From Chryseobacterium piscicola (GTDB taxonomy: Bacteria > Bacteroidota > Bacteroidia > Flavobacteriales > Weeksellaceae): DNA of 64,000 nt. The notes under the pieces were generated by a model. The model did no database searches. It saw only the letters and a list, made by a program, of their open reading frames with translations, and was not told the origin of the DNA. Below, piece by piece: positions 40,279 through 49,957 of the stretch. Location of the stretch: positions 1 through 64,000 of the forward strand of contig NZ_FTOJ01000002.1 of assembly GCF_900156685.1 (NCBI RefSeq). Direction: 5' to 3'. Numbering within the stretch: position 1 is the stretch's first letter; the number at the start of each line of letters is the position of its first letter. The position numbers and the translations under genes were made by a program.

Positions 40279-42168
40279 ATGAGTAAAATAATCGGAATTG
40301 ACTTAGGTACAACCAACTCTTGCGTTGCCGTAATGGAAGGTAAAGATGCTGTAGTAATCCCTAATGCAGAAGGAAAAAGAACAACGCCTTCTATCGTAGC
40401 GTTTACAGAAGATGGTGAAAGAAAAGTAGGTGATCCTGCAAAAAGACAGGCGGTAACAAACCCTACAAAAACTGTATACTCTATCAAAAGATTCATCGGT
40501 ACACATTTCAAAGATGATGCTTCTGAAGTGTCTAGAGTACCTTACAAAGTAGTAAGTGGACCAAATGATACTGTAAAAGTAAAAATTGACGACAGAGAAT
40601 ATACGCCACAAGAGGTTTCTGCAATGATTCTTCAGAAAATGAAGAAAACGGCTGAAGATTATCTTGGACAAGAAGTAACAAGAGCGGTAATCACTGTTCC
40701 GGCTTACTTTAATGATGCTCAAAGACAAGCTACCAAAGAAGCGGGTGAAATCGCTGGTCTTACAGTAGAAAGAATTATCAACGAGCCTACTGCAGCAGCT
40801 TTGGCTTATGGTATGGATAAAGCACACAAAGACCAAAAAATTGCAGTTTACGATTTAGGTGGTGGTACTTTTGACGTTTCTATCCTTGATTTAGGAGACG
40901 GTGTTTTCGAAGTATTGTCTACAAATGGAGATACACACCTAGGTGGTGATGACTTTGATGATGTGATTATCAACTGGATGGCAGACGAGTTTAAAGCTGA
41001 AGAAGGTGTAGATTTAAAATCTGATGCAATCGCATTACAAAGATTGAAAGAAGCAGCTGAAAAAGCAAAAATAGAATTGTCTTCTTCTCCTCAAACTGAA
41101 ATCAACCTTCCGTATATCACAGCTACAGCTACAGGTCCTAAGCACTTGGTGAAGACTTTAACGAAAGCTAAATTCGAGCAATTATCTGCTGACTTGGTAA
41201 GAAGATCTATGGAGCCTTGTAAAAAAGCGCTTTCTGATGCAGGTCTTTCTATCAGCGATATCGACGAAGTAATCTTGGTAGGTGGTTCTACAAGAATCCC
41301 AATTATCCAGGAAGAAGTTGAGAAATTCTTCGGTAAAAAACCTTCGAAAGGTGTTAACCCAGATGAGGTTGTAGCAATTGGTGCAGCCATTCAAGGTGGA
41401 GTTTTAACTGGTGATGTTACAGACGTACTTTTATTAGACGTTACACCACTTTCTTTAGGTATCGAAACTATGGGTTCTGTTTTCACGAAATTAATTGATG
41501 CCAACACTACAATTCCAACTAAAAAATCTGAAGTATTCTCTACAGCGTCTGACAACCAGCCTGCAGTAAGCATCAGAGTAGGACAAGGTGAAAGACCAAT
41601 GTTCAACGATAACAAAGAAATCGGTAGATTCGACCTTACAGATATTCCACCGGCTCAAAGAGGAGTTCCACAAATTGAAGTAACTTTCGATATTGATGCC
41701 AACGGAATCTTGAGCGTTTCTGCAAAAGATAAAGGAACCGGAAAAGAGCAATCTATCAAAATTCAGGCAAGTTCAGGACTTTCAGATGATGAAATCCAAA
41801 GAATGAAACGTGAAGCTGAAGAAAACGCTTCTTCTGATGCGAAAAGAAAAGAAGAAGTAGAAATTTTCAACAAAGCAGACGGATTGATTTTCCAAACTGA
41901 AAAGCAACTGAAAGAATTTGGTGATAAATTATCTGCAGACAAAAAAGCAGCAATCGAAACTGCTCATACAGAATTGAAAACCGCTTTCGAAGCAAAAGAT
42001 ATGGACAGCGTAAAAACCAAAACCGAAGCTCTAGATGCAGCTTGGATGGCGGCTTCAGAAGAAATGTACGCACAAGGACAAGGTGCTGAAGCAGGCGCTC
42101 AACAAACTCAAGGTCAAGCAAACGGAGCAGAAGATGTTCAGGATGCAGATTTCGAAGAAGTGAAATAA
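40279..42168 (+). CDS. dnaK: Molecular chaperone DnaK (Hsp70)
   Basis: 629 aa. N-terminal ATPase: [27 protein letters not shown] (about 195), V-G-G-S-T-R-I-P (about 335). Substrate-binding domain from about 390 ([11 protein letters not shown]), a lid with K/E-rich helices, and an acidic Q/G/A-rich tail ending [11 protein letters not shown]. It folds and protects proteins with DnaJ and GrpE, neither of which is in this window. Single gene with a strong terminator. Confidence 0.98.
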   Translation: MSKIIGIDLGTTNSCVAVMEGKDAVVIPNAEGKRTTPSIVAFTEDGERKVGDPAKRQAVTNPTKTVYSIKRFIGTHFKDDASEVSRVPYKVVSGPNDTVKVKIDDREYTPQEVSAMILQKMKKTAEDYLGQEVTRAVITVPAYFNDAQRQATKEAGEIAGLTVERIINEPTAAALAYGMDKAHKDQKIAVYDLGGGTFDVSILDLGDGVFEVLSTNGDTHLGGDDFDDVIINWMADEFKAEEGVDLKSDAIALQRLKEAAEKAKIELSSSPQTEINLPYITATATGPKHLVKTLTKAKFEQLSADLVRRSMEPCKKALSDAGLSISDIDEVILVGGSTRIPIIQEEVEKFFGKKPSKGVNPDEVVAIGAAIQGGVLTGDVTDVLLLDVTPLSLGIETMGSVFTKLIDANTTIPTKKSEVFSTASDNQPAVSIRVGQGERPMFNDNKEIGRFDLTDIPPAQRGVPQIEVTFDIDANGILSVSAKDKGTGKEQSIKIQASSGLSDDEIQRMKREAEENASSDAKRKEEVEIFNKADGLIFQTEKQLKEFGDKLSADKKAAIETAHTELKTAFEAKDMDSVKTKTEALDAAWMAASEEMYAQGQGAEAGAQQTQGQANGAEDVQDADFEEVK

Positions 42169-42192
42169 TAAACAGTTTTAAAACTGATACAA

Positions 42193-42227
42193 AAAAATTC
42201 CCCAAGTGAAAACTTGGGGAATTTTTT
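42193..42227 (+). terminator. Terminator of dnaK
   Basis: AATTCCCCAAGT and ACTTGGGGAATT around GAAA, with A/T runs on both sides. Confidence 0.88.
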
Positions 42228-42706
42228 TGTTTAAAACGCTCATCTACAACTCAAGTTGGCTCAGTCAAATTTCATCTTGGTACACTAAATTAAAACAAGA
42301 CGGAAAAAAATTGAATTGTAATAGGATGGAATCAATCGAAACCATTGATCAATTTTCCAAAGACAGTAAATTTCGACAATCACTTTTTGATTTAGTAGAA
42401 AATGAAATTAAATTGCCAGCAAAAAAATGACAACTTAATGATTTCGAAACCGTTTTATTTGCAAACTCCTTCGTTCTATGGGTTGAAAACAGCGGTTTCT
42501 TATAAGCGTTCGAATACTTAGGTTGAAACAAGTTGTAGGTTTTAAAATACCGAGAATCCATAGTTATTAACCGTTAGAAATAGATTTTAAATTATTTTTA
42601 CAATTTAAGGTTTCCCTTTTTTTTACTTAGAATTGTTTCCTTAAATTTAACAGTTTTAAAATAATATTCAAAAAATATCATTTTTTTAAGCACTTAAAAA
42701 ATATAC
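42228..42706. other. Gap between dnaK and hsdM, with a doubtful 34-aa ORF
   Basis: An ATG at 42326, preceded by AGGA, opens a 34-codon frame to 42430 (M-E-S-I-E-T-I-D-Q-F, ending L-P-A-K-K). It may be a small gene or a remnant. The rest is AT-rich; poly-T runs near 42615 and 42680 precede hsdM. No consensus promoter was found. Confidence 0.3.
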
Positions 42707-44515
42707 ATGAGCCTTAATACCCAATCTCTTCAACCTATCATCAATTTCATCTGGACTGTTGCCGATGATGTTTTAATCAATAAATTTCTAGAAAATCAAT
42801 ATCAGGATGTTATTTTACCCATGACGGTTTTGCGTCGCCTCGACTTGGCTTTGGAACCCACCAAAAATCGGGTTCAAAATACATTTGAGGAATACAAAAG
42901 TAAAATTGATAATCTGTACGGACTTTTAACCAGTGACCAACATGGATCGGGTTTGGCGTTTTACAACACGTCACCTTACACCATGAAAATGTTGTTGAAT
43001 GATCCTAAAAACATCGATGCCAATTTCTTAGATTACCTCAATGGCTTTTCTGAAAATGTACAGGATATCATTACCAAGTTCAAGTTTAGAAACCAGCTTG
43101 AAACTTTTCAAAGTACCGGAATCACTTTTGCGTTAATTGAAAAATTCTGTAATCCAAAAGTGGAATTAAGTCCAGACAAAATTTCGCCAATGGCGATGGG
43201 TTATATGTTTGAAGATTTAATTAGAAGATTCAACGAAAAAACCAATGCTGCTGCAGGACGACATTTTACGCCCAGAGAAATTATTGAGTTGATGACGCAT
43301 TTGGTTTATCTGCCGGTAAAAGATAAAATACAGCAGGGAACTTTTTTGGTGTACGATCCTTGTGCGGGTTCTGGTGCAATGCTTACACAATCTAAATTAT
43401 TCGCCACCAATCCGGAAGGGGAAATAAAATCTACTGCCTCTTTCCATTTGTACGGACAGGAAAATACGGGCGAAATGTATGCCGTTTGTAAATCGGATAT
43501 GTTGTTGAAAGGTGAAGATCCCGATAAAATAAAATTTGGTTCTACGCTAAGTGAATATGGTTTTGATCCCGATTTGAAATTCAATTTCATGCTCACCAAT
43601 CCGCCGTATGGAACCACCTGGAAACAGGATCAGGAAAATCTGAATGTAGGAACAGAAAAGAAAATCAGCATCGTTGACCAACGTTTTAATCTTCCTATTA
43701 AAAATTTTAAAGGCGAACCGGAAGTGACGTGTTTAACGAGCAGAAGCAATGATGGACAATTGATGTTTATGCTTCATATGCTTTCTAAAATGAAAGACCC
43801 GAAAGATGGCGGAAGCAGAATTGCTTCTGTACACAATGGTTCTGCGCTTTTTACAGGTGATGCCGGAAGTGGCGAAAGTGGCATTCGTCAATACATTATC
43901 GAAAATGATTTGTTGGAATGTATTGTACAATTGCCCAACGATATTTTTTACAACACAGGAATTGCGACCTACGTTTGGTTCATCAGCAATGTGAAAGAAG
44001 AAAAGCGAAAAGGAAAAGTGCAACTCATTAATGCTTCTTCGGCAGCGTTTTTCCAGAAAATGCGGAAAAGTTTGGGTAGTAAAAGAAATGAGTTGACTAC
44101 CCAACATATTGAAGCGATACAGGAAATGTATTTTGATTTTGAAGAAAACGAATATAGCAAAATATTTGATAATGACGATTTTGGCTTTAACCAAATTACG
44201 GTACATCAACCGGAAAAAGATGAGAACGGTAAAATTATAACCGACAGCAAAGGCAAGCCAAAAAGCGACAGCAGTTTGAAAGACATAGAAAATGTGCCAA
44301 TGAAAGAAAGCATTGCCGATTATTTTAAAAAAGAAGTTTTGCCTTTTGCACCGGATGCGTGGTATGATAAAACCAAAATGAAAGTGGGCTACGAAATTGC
44401 GTTTAATAAATATTTTTACCAATACGAAGGTTTGCGACCGTTGAAAGATATTGCAGCAGATATTCTCTTGCTGGAGCAGGAAACAGATGGTTTATTAAAA
44501 GAAATTATAGCATAA
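42707..44515 (+). CDS. hsdM: Type I restriction-modification methyltransferase subunit M
   Basis: 602 aa. N-terminal helical HsdM_N domain (about 10-150), then the N6-adenine methyltransferase: SAM motif D217-P-C-A-G-S-G-A-M-L, catalytic N298-P-P-Y. It methylates adenine in the recognised sequence with HsdS and forms the core of the restriction complex with HsdR. The stop overlaps the hsdS start by one base (TAATG at 44513), so the two are coupled. First gene of a five-gene operon. Confidence 0.96.
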   Translation: MSLNTQSLQPIINFIWTVADDVLINKFLENQYQDVILPMTVLRRLDLALEPTKNRVQNTFEEYKSKIDNLYGLLTSDQHGSGLAFYNTSPYTMKMLLNDPKNIDANFLDYLNGFSENVQDIITKFKFRNQLETFQSTGITFALIEKFCNPKVELSPDKISPMAMGYMFEDLIRRFNEKTNAAAGRHFTPREIIELMTHLVYLPVKDKIQQGTFLVYDPCAGSGAMLTQSKLFATNPEGEIKSTASFHLYGQENTGEMYAVCKSDMLLKGEDPDKIKFGSTLSEYGFDPDLKFNFMLTNPPYGTTWKQDQENLNVGTEKKISIVDQRFNLPIKNFKGEPEVTCLTSRSNDGQLMFMLHMLSKMKDPKDGGSRIASVHNGSALFTGDAGSGESGIRQYIIENDLLECIVQLPNDIFYNTGIATYVWFISNVKEEKRKGKVQLINASSAAFFQKMRKSLGSKRNELTTQHIEAIQEMYFDFEENEYSKIFDNDDFGFNQITVHQPEKDENGKIITDSKGKPKSDSSLKDIENVPMKESIADYFKKEVLPFAPDAWYDKTKMKVGYEIAFNKYFYQYEGLRPLKDIAADILLLEQETDGLLKEIIA

Positions 44516-45930
44516 TGGAAGTAATAAAACCGTACTCAACATACAAAGATTCTGGTATTGCTTGGTTGGGAGAAATTCCTGAGCATTGGCAAAAGTGGAA
44601 AATTTCAAGAGGTGTAAAAAAAATTGGTAGCGGAACAACACCAAGTTCAAGTAATAAAGATTTTTATGAAAATGGTACTATTAATTGGCTAAATACAGGT
44701 GATTTTAATAATGGTATTTTATATAGTTGCAAAAAGAAAGTAACGGCAAAAGCATTAGAAGAAAACTCTGCATTGAAATTATTTCGAAGTGGAACTTTAT
44801 CTATTGCAATGTATGGTGCAACGATTGGTAAAGTTTGTATCATTCAATTTGATGCAACAACAAACCAAGCATGTTGTAATATTGAAGAAGGAGATATTTT
44901 TAGTAATAAATTTTTGATGTATTGGTTCGTTGGTCATAAGCCTCAAATTGTAAATCTCAGTTACGGAGGTGGACAACCCAATATTAGTCAAGACGTTATC
45001 AAATCATTGTATGTTCCGTGTCCGAAAAAATCCGAACAAACCGCCATCGCCAATTTCCTCGATTACAAAACCGCCAAAATAGACCGTTTTATTTTTAAGA
45101 AAAAGCAATTGATCAAACTGCTAAATGAACAGAAAGCAGCAATCATCAATGATGCCGTAACCAAAGGTTTAAACCCAAACGCCAAAATGAAACCCAGCGG
45201 AATAGAATGGTTGGGCGAGATTCCGGAGCATTGGGAAGTGAGGAAGTTGAAGTATGTGGCGGAAGCTGTGTTAGGTAAAATGCTTTGCAATGAGGACAAG
45301 GGAGGATATTCTAAAAAACCTTATTTAAAATCCAAAAATATTCAATGGCTAAAAGTTGATGTTTCTAATGTTGAAGAAATGTGGTTCTCTGATAAAGAAC
45401 TATCTCAATACAGATTGAAGAAAGGAGATTTGGTTTTAAGTGAAGGCGGCGAAGTTGGTAAAACATGTTTGTGGAATAATGAGATTGAAGAATGTTATAT
45501 TCAAAATTCGGCTCACAAGGTAACTGTCGATAGTGAAAATTTAGCTGAATACTATTTAAATTTATTTTTCTTATACGGAAATAAAGGAGCATTTGATGCA
45601 ATTACAAATAAAGTCAGTATTGGGCATCTTACAAAAGATAAACTAATCAATTTAAAATGTTTATGTCCGCCACTTTCCGAACAATCCGCCATCGTTTCCC
45701 ACATCGAAAAAGAAACTGCCATCATCACAAAAACCATTGCCACCATAGAAAAAGAAATCGCTTTGGTGCAGGAATACAGAACAGCTCTCATTGCAGAAGC
45801 AGTTACCGGGAAAATAGATGTGCGGGAATATAATGTGCCGTCTTTTGAAGAAGACAAAGAATACGCAGAAATGGAAGAGGAAATGGGTTTGGTGGCGGAA
45901 GATGGGGAGGAAATGGGAATTGAAAATTAG
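44515..45930 (+). CDS. hsdS: Type I restriction-modification specificity subunit S
   Basis: 471 aa. Two target-recognition halves, each opened by the same phrase: S-G-I-A-W-L-G-E-I-P-E-H-W (about 13-25) and S-G-I-E-W-L-G-E-I-P-E-H-W (about 228-240). The central and C-terminal conserved regions end in S-E-Q-T-A-I-A-N-F-L and S-E-Q-S-A-I-V-S-H-I coiled coils that set the spacing of the half-sites. So the target is bipartite; its sequence cannot be read off. An acidic tail of E-E-E-M-G-L type ends the protein. The gap to the next gene is 5 bp. Confidence 0.94.
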   Translation: MEVIKPYSTYKDSGIAWLGEIPEHWQKWKISRGVKKIGSGTTPSSSNKDFYENGTINWLNTGDFNNGILYSCKKKVTAKALEENSALKLFRSGTLSIAMYGATIGKVCIIQFDATTNQACCNIEEGDIFSNKFLMYWFVGHKPQIVNLSYGGGQPNISQDVIKSLYVPCPKKSEQTAIANFLDYKTAKIDRFIFKKKQLIKLLNEQKAAIINDAVTKGLNPNAKMKPSGIEWLGEIPEHWEVRKLKYVAEAVLGKMLCNEDKGGYSKKPYLKSKNIQWLKVDVSNVEEMWFSDKELSQYRLKKGDLVLSEGGEVGKTCLWNNEIEECYIQNSAHKVTVDSENLAEYYLNLFFLYGNKGAFDAITNKVSIGHLTKDKLINLKCLCPPLSEQSAIVSHIEKETAIITKTIATIEKEIALVQEYRTALIAEAVTGKIDVREYNVPSFEEDKEYAEMEEEMGLVAEDGEEMGIEN

Positions 45931-45935
45931 TAGAA

Positions 45936-47840
45936 ATGAAAGAGTTAGTATTCAATATAAAAAATATTTTCAGCAGAGATTCTAATGAAGGTTGTTTGGG
46001 ACAATATGATGCTGCTAAATACCATATTCCTGCGTATCAACGTGGTTACAAATGGGCATCTGAAAAACCTACGGATGCAGTGCCGGTTTTAATGAATGAT
46101 TTGTGGGAAGCATTTCAAAGTTCCGAAAATAGCAACCGCAAAGAGTATTATATGCAATACATTACGGTAAAGAAGATTGTAAAAGAAAATCATCTTGAAG
46201 TTATCGATGGGCAACAAAGACTTACTACGTTTTCTATTTTGCTGTCTGTTTTATATATGCTACTGGATAATAAAGACAATGTAGTTAAAGACAAATTAGA
46301 TTATGCGATAAGATTAGATTTTTTCAAAGAATATATTTACGAAAGAGACAAATTGATAGCATTTGTACAAGCTAAATATGAAGAAAGAGGATTGCATATT
46401 CAAGGTGAATTTAAAAATAATCAAGATATCTTTTATTTACATAGTGCAGCGCAGTACATCTATAAATTTTGTGATGAAAAAATAGATAAAGATGATGAAG
46501 GTTTAACTGCAAATGATGGTTTGCAAAAATTAAAAGAATTCGCCGACTTTATTTTAAACTACGTAAAAATAATAGTGAACGAAGTAGAACCGCATATTGA
46601 TAGTGAACGTGTTTTTAGAAATCTGAATAGTAACAAAGTGCCGCTTACTGAAGCAGAATTAATTAAAGGTTTATTGCTCACAAAAGCAGCAAGACATAGT
46701 TCTGAAAATACAAAACAAAAGCATTTTCGAGAAATACTTGAAATTAGAACAGCTTTAGGAAGGCAATGGGATGAAATAGCAACTTGGGTAAATGATAAAA
46801 AAGTAAAACATTTTTTCTTTTCAAATAACAATAAAACATTTACCGAAAAAAGTTTTAATGAAAGAATTGGGAGAGAAATTAATGATAGCAAAGAGAAAAT
46901 TTCCCAAGAAAAAGCTTTGCTATTTTTGTTATTATCTATGACTTTTAATAAAGATATTGAAATAAAGGATAGTAAATTTTTATTATTTAATTATTTTCAC
47001 GCAGAAACCAAAAACAATAATTCTAGTTTAGAACTCTTAATAAAACTAAAAGAAATCTTTCTAATCCTAAAAGACCGTTTTCAGAATGATCAGATTTATA
47101 ATCTTATGGGTTATCTATTTTTTGTGGAAGGAAGCGGTGAAAATAAAATAAACTATTTAACCAAAACTATTCACTGGTCTAAAGAAAAGCTTTTTTCTGA
47201 ACTAATAACAGATAGGAATAAACATTTACCAACTAATATTGATGAATTGAAATATGGAGGTGAATATAACACGCAAATCCATAAAGTTTTATTGGCATTA
47301 AATGTTTTCGAAACAGCTAAAGAAAAAACTGAAGTACGTTTTGATTTTTATAATTTCCGAGTAAAAAATAATTGGTCGTTAGAACATATATTTCCACAAA
47401 GTCCAGAAGGAAAATGGAGAGGCAGCAATCATATTTTAAATAATGAAGAAAAGCAGGAAATTTTGAATATGATTGGCGAAGATTATGAGCATATTCAAGA
47501 GGTAAAAAGAGTATTAAGTTTACCTGAAAGAACAGACGATGAAAAAGAAATATATTACAAAGCATTACAGAAAACTTGGGTTAATAAATTGGGGAATATG
47601 AGTTTATTAGCATTACCTGATAACAGTTCAAACGGTTGTGCAATGTTTAAATTAAAGAGAGATAATGTAAACGAATTGATCCAAAACGGTAGTTTTGTTC
47701 CAAAACACACTTTCGAAATTTTTAATAAAATTATTATAAAGTCAGATAGCGTTTTAAAATGGACCAAAGAAGATGCAGATAATCACTTCACATACATTGA
47801 AAAGACGATTAAAAACCTGAAAGCTAAAAAACAAATATGA
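45936..47840 (+). CDS. DUF262 + DUF1524 protein (GmrSD/RloF-like), component 1
   Basis: 634 aa. The N-terminal DUF262 (GmrS-like) domain has I-P-A-Y-Q-R-G-Y-K-W (31-40) and V-I-D-G-Q-Q-R-L-T-T (89-98), the nucleotide-binding signature. R-V-F-R-N-L-N-S-N-K-V-P-L-T-E-A-E-L-I-K follows. The C-terminal DUF1524 (GmrD-like) HNH-type nuclease has S-L-E-H-I-F-P-Q with catalytic His484 and K-L-G-N-M-S-L-L about 70 residues later. GmrSD enzymes cut modified DNA (glucosylated hydroxymethylcytosine in T4-type phages) in an NTP-dependent way. Its place inside the hsd operon, 5 bp after hsdS and overlapping the next gene by 4 bp, suggests joint action with that gene or with the restriction complex. Confidence 0.88.
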   Translation: MKELVFNIKNIFSRDSNEGCLGQYDAAKYHIPAYQRGYKWASEKPTDAVPVLMNDLWEAFQSSENSNRKEYYMQYITVKKIVKENHLEVIDGQQRLTTFSILLSVLYMLLDNKDNVVKDKLDYAIRLDFFKEYIYERDKLIAFVQAKYEERGLHIQGEFKNNQDIFYLHSAAQYIYKFCDEKIDKDDEGLTANDGLQKLKEFADFILNYVKIIVNEVEPHIDSERVFRNLNSNKVPLTEAELIKGLLLTKAARHSSENTKQKHFREILEIRTALGRQWDEIATWVNDKKVKHFFFSNNNKTFTEKSFNERIGREINDSKEKISQEKALLFLLLSMTFNKDIEIKDSKFLLFNYFHAETKNNNSSLELLIKLKEIFLILKDRFQNDQIYNLMGYLFFVEGSGENKINYLTKTIHWSKEKLFSELITDRNKHLPTNIDELKYGGEYNTQIHKVLLALNVFETAKEKTEVRFDFYNFRVKNNWSLEHIFPQSPEGKWRGSNHILNNEEKQEILNMIGEDYEHIQEVKRVLSLPERTDDEKEIYYKALQKTWVNKLGNMSLLALPDNSSNGCAMFKLKRDNVNELIQNGSFVPKHTFEIFNKIIIKSDSVLKWTKEDADNHFTYIEKTIKNLKAKKQI

Positions 47841-49957
47841 AACCAGGGAAGTATACCATAAGAGAATTGTTCGTTAATCGAGAAGTGGAACAAATCATTA
47901 TCCCTGAAATCCAAAGAGATTACGTCTGGAAAAAAGAACAGGTTGAAGGTTTGCTTACCTCAGTGCATAATGATTATGAGAAATTTACGAAGGAAGAAAT
48001 AAATGTTACAGCCGACAATGATGAAATTAAAAAACTCTTCGTTAACTATTACAAAAAACAACAATTTGCTTCAAATATTGGTTTTATTTATGCCTACAAC
48101 GATGCGGAGTATAAAGGGAAATATTTTTTAATAGATGGGCAACAACGTGTGACAACAGTTTATCTTCTATTGCTTAATTTGTTTATTTCTACAGATGAAA
48201 AAGAAGATTTTAAAAATAAATATTTTAAGGACAAGCAGCTTAAAATTGATTTTAAGGTAAGAGAAAGTTCACATGATTTCTTTAAAAATTTTATTGGATT
48301 TTGTTTAGATCACGATTTCACAGCAGTGGATGATTTTGAAACAGTTTTTAGTAAAGCATTATTTTCTCAATATTGGTATTTTGACGATTACAAGAACGAT
48401 AAAACTATACAGTCGATCATTTGCAACTATGTAACACTAAATAGTTTTGTTGAAAAAAATAAGTTACAATCAAAAGATTTTTTAAACTACATTCTTGATT
48501 ATGTGGATTGTTGGTATTTTGACACCAATATTAGTGAGCAAGGTGAAGAATTATACATATATATGAATGCTCGCGGTGAGCAAATTCAAAATAATGAAAA
48601 TATAAAAGCAGATTTATTAGGAGCGCTGAAAGATATAGATGTAGCACAAATTTCAAATCGTGAAGATTTTACAGAAGAAAAATCGCTCGCAGGAATTAAA
48701 AAATATTGGGGTAAAAAATGGGAAGACTGGCAAGATTTCTTTTGGGTAAATAAAGGAAGCAATGTGAATGCTGATGAGGGATTTAATGAGTTTTTGCGAT
48801 GGGTTCAAATTATTTCAATGTCAAAAAAATCAATAATTGATATTGATAATGAAAATGAAAACAGTCTTGATAAAAAAGATATTATTGAAGTTATTAAATG
48901 GGAGAAAAAAGGTATCAAACTAAAAGTTGAATTCCTAGATTTAATAGAAATTGAAAAGTATATAGAAGCAACTAAATTTATTTTTTCAAGTTCAAATTAT
49001 ACTTCGCTTAAAGATATTTATGTAGATTTTGATTTAAACCTTGGTAATTTATTTGAGCAAAATTGGTTACAAAGTTATAGCAAAACAGAAAGCAAAGTAA
49101 ATCATTTGTCTCAGATTGATTGTTTTAGAATAATTCCAATTTTAGAATTTGTAAAAGAGCAAAAAGAAATCGACGATTTTAAAAGTATTGAAATTTACAG
49201 ATTTGCGAGATATCTTTTTAACTTAAGTAGGATTGATAATATTTCTAAAGCAGCCAATGTAAATTGTATAAATGCTATTAAATTAGCTACCTTACTTCAA
49301 GGGTCTACAATAAAAATTTTAGAATTAGAAAAAATTTCTAAAAGTTTATTTACGGCGGAAGAAAAGGCAAAGTTTCAATTATACAAAAATCCGCCAAATA
49401 GTTTGAATCGAGAGTTTCTGGAGATAAGTTTTTGGGATTTGGAAAATGTTCCTGTTTTTAAAGGTGAAATTGCAATAGCATTTGATTATATAAATTTTGA
49501 TTTAGAGAATTTAGATACTGTTAATATTGATGATTTTATTAAAGTTTCTAGCGTTTTTATTTCAATTTTTAAAAATGAAGTTTCAGATTTATTTAGAAAG
49601 GCAATTTTATCTGTTGAGGATTATAAAGTTTACGAAAGTTATACTTATAGTTTAGGGATGAATAGATATCACCTTTGTAAATCTACGGATGAATGGAACC
49701 AATTTATTCATTCATCGTCTTGTTTAAGATCAATTATATTAAGGTTACAGGCTTATGAAGATTTTGATAATCAATTAAAGGCGATTATTGATGAAAATAT
49801 AAATACAATAGAAGATTGGCGATTAAAATATCTAAAATCTGAATTGAGTACATTACGCTTTTGTCAAGACAAAAGGGTTTGCGTGGATGGTAGTGATATT
49901 TATCTACTGAAAACAACAAAAGTATATAACGAAGGATATTATAAACAATTAAACTAA
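47837..49957 (+). CDS. DUF262 protein without HNH domain, component 2
   Basis: 706 aa. DUF262 motifs are I-P-E-I-Q-R-D-Y-V-W (22-31) and F-L-I-D-G-Q-Q-R-V-T-T (97-107), then L-Y-I-Y-M-N-A-R-G-E-Q-I-Q-N-N-E-N. The region after about 330 is long, helical and lysine/acid-rich. I see no L-E-H-I-x-P nuclease motif, unlike component 1. The C-terminus ends K-V-Y-N-E-G-Y-Y-K-Q-L-N and is unassigned; a hidden nuclease or a partner-binding role are both possible. The start overlaps component 1 by 4 bp and the stop shares a base with the hsdR start (TAATG). Confidence 0.85.
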   Translation: MKPGKYTIRELFVNREVEQIIIPEIQRDYVWKKEQVEGLLTSVHNDYEKFTKEEINVTADNDEIKKLFVNYYKKQQFASNIGFIYAYNDAEYKGKYFLIDGQQRVTTVYLLLLNLFISTDEKEDFKNKYFKDKQLKIDFKVRESSHDFFKNFIGFCLDHDFTAVDDFETVFSKALFSQYWYFDDYKNDKTIQSIICNYVTLNSFVEKNKLQSKDFLNYILDYVDCWYFDTNISEQGEELYIYMNARGEQIQNNENIKADLLGALKDIDVAQISNREDFTEEKSLAGIKKYWGKKWEDWQDFFWVNKGSNVNADEGFNEFLRWVQIISMSKKSIIDIDNENENSLDKKDIIEVIKWEKKGIKLKVEFLDLIEIEKYIEATKFIFSSSNYTSLKDIYVDFDLNLGNLFEQNWLQSYSKTESKVNHLSQIDCFRIIPILEFVKEQKEIDDFKSIEIYRFARYLFNLSRIDNISKAANVNCINAIKLATLLQGSTIKILELEKISKSLFTAEEKAKFQLYKNPPNSLNREFLEISFWDLENVPVFKGEIAIAFDYINFDLENLDTVNIDDFIKVSSVFISIFKNEVSDLFRKAILSVEDYKVYESYTYSLGMNRYHLCKSTDEWNQFIHSSSCLRSIILRLQAYEDFDNQLKAIIDENINTIEDWRLKYLKSELSTLRFCQDKRVCVDGSDIYLLKTTKVYNEGYYKQLN

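Noticed and set aside
40303-41751. Long minus-strand frames within dnaK
   Set aside because: Shadows of a highly biased conserved gene.
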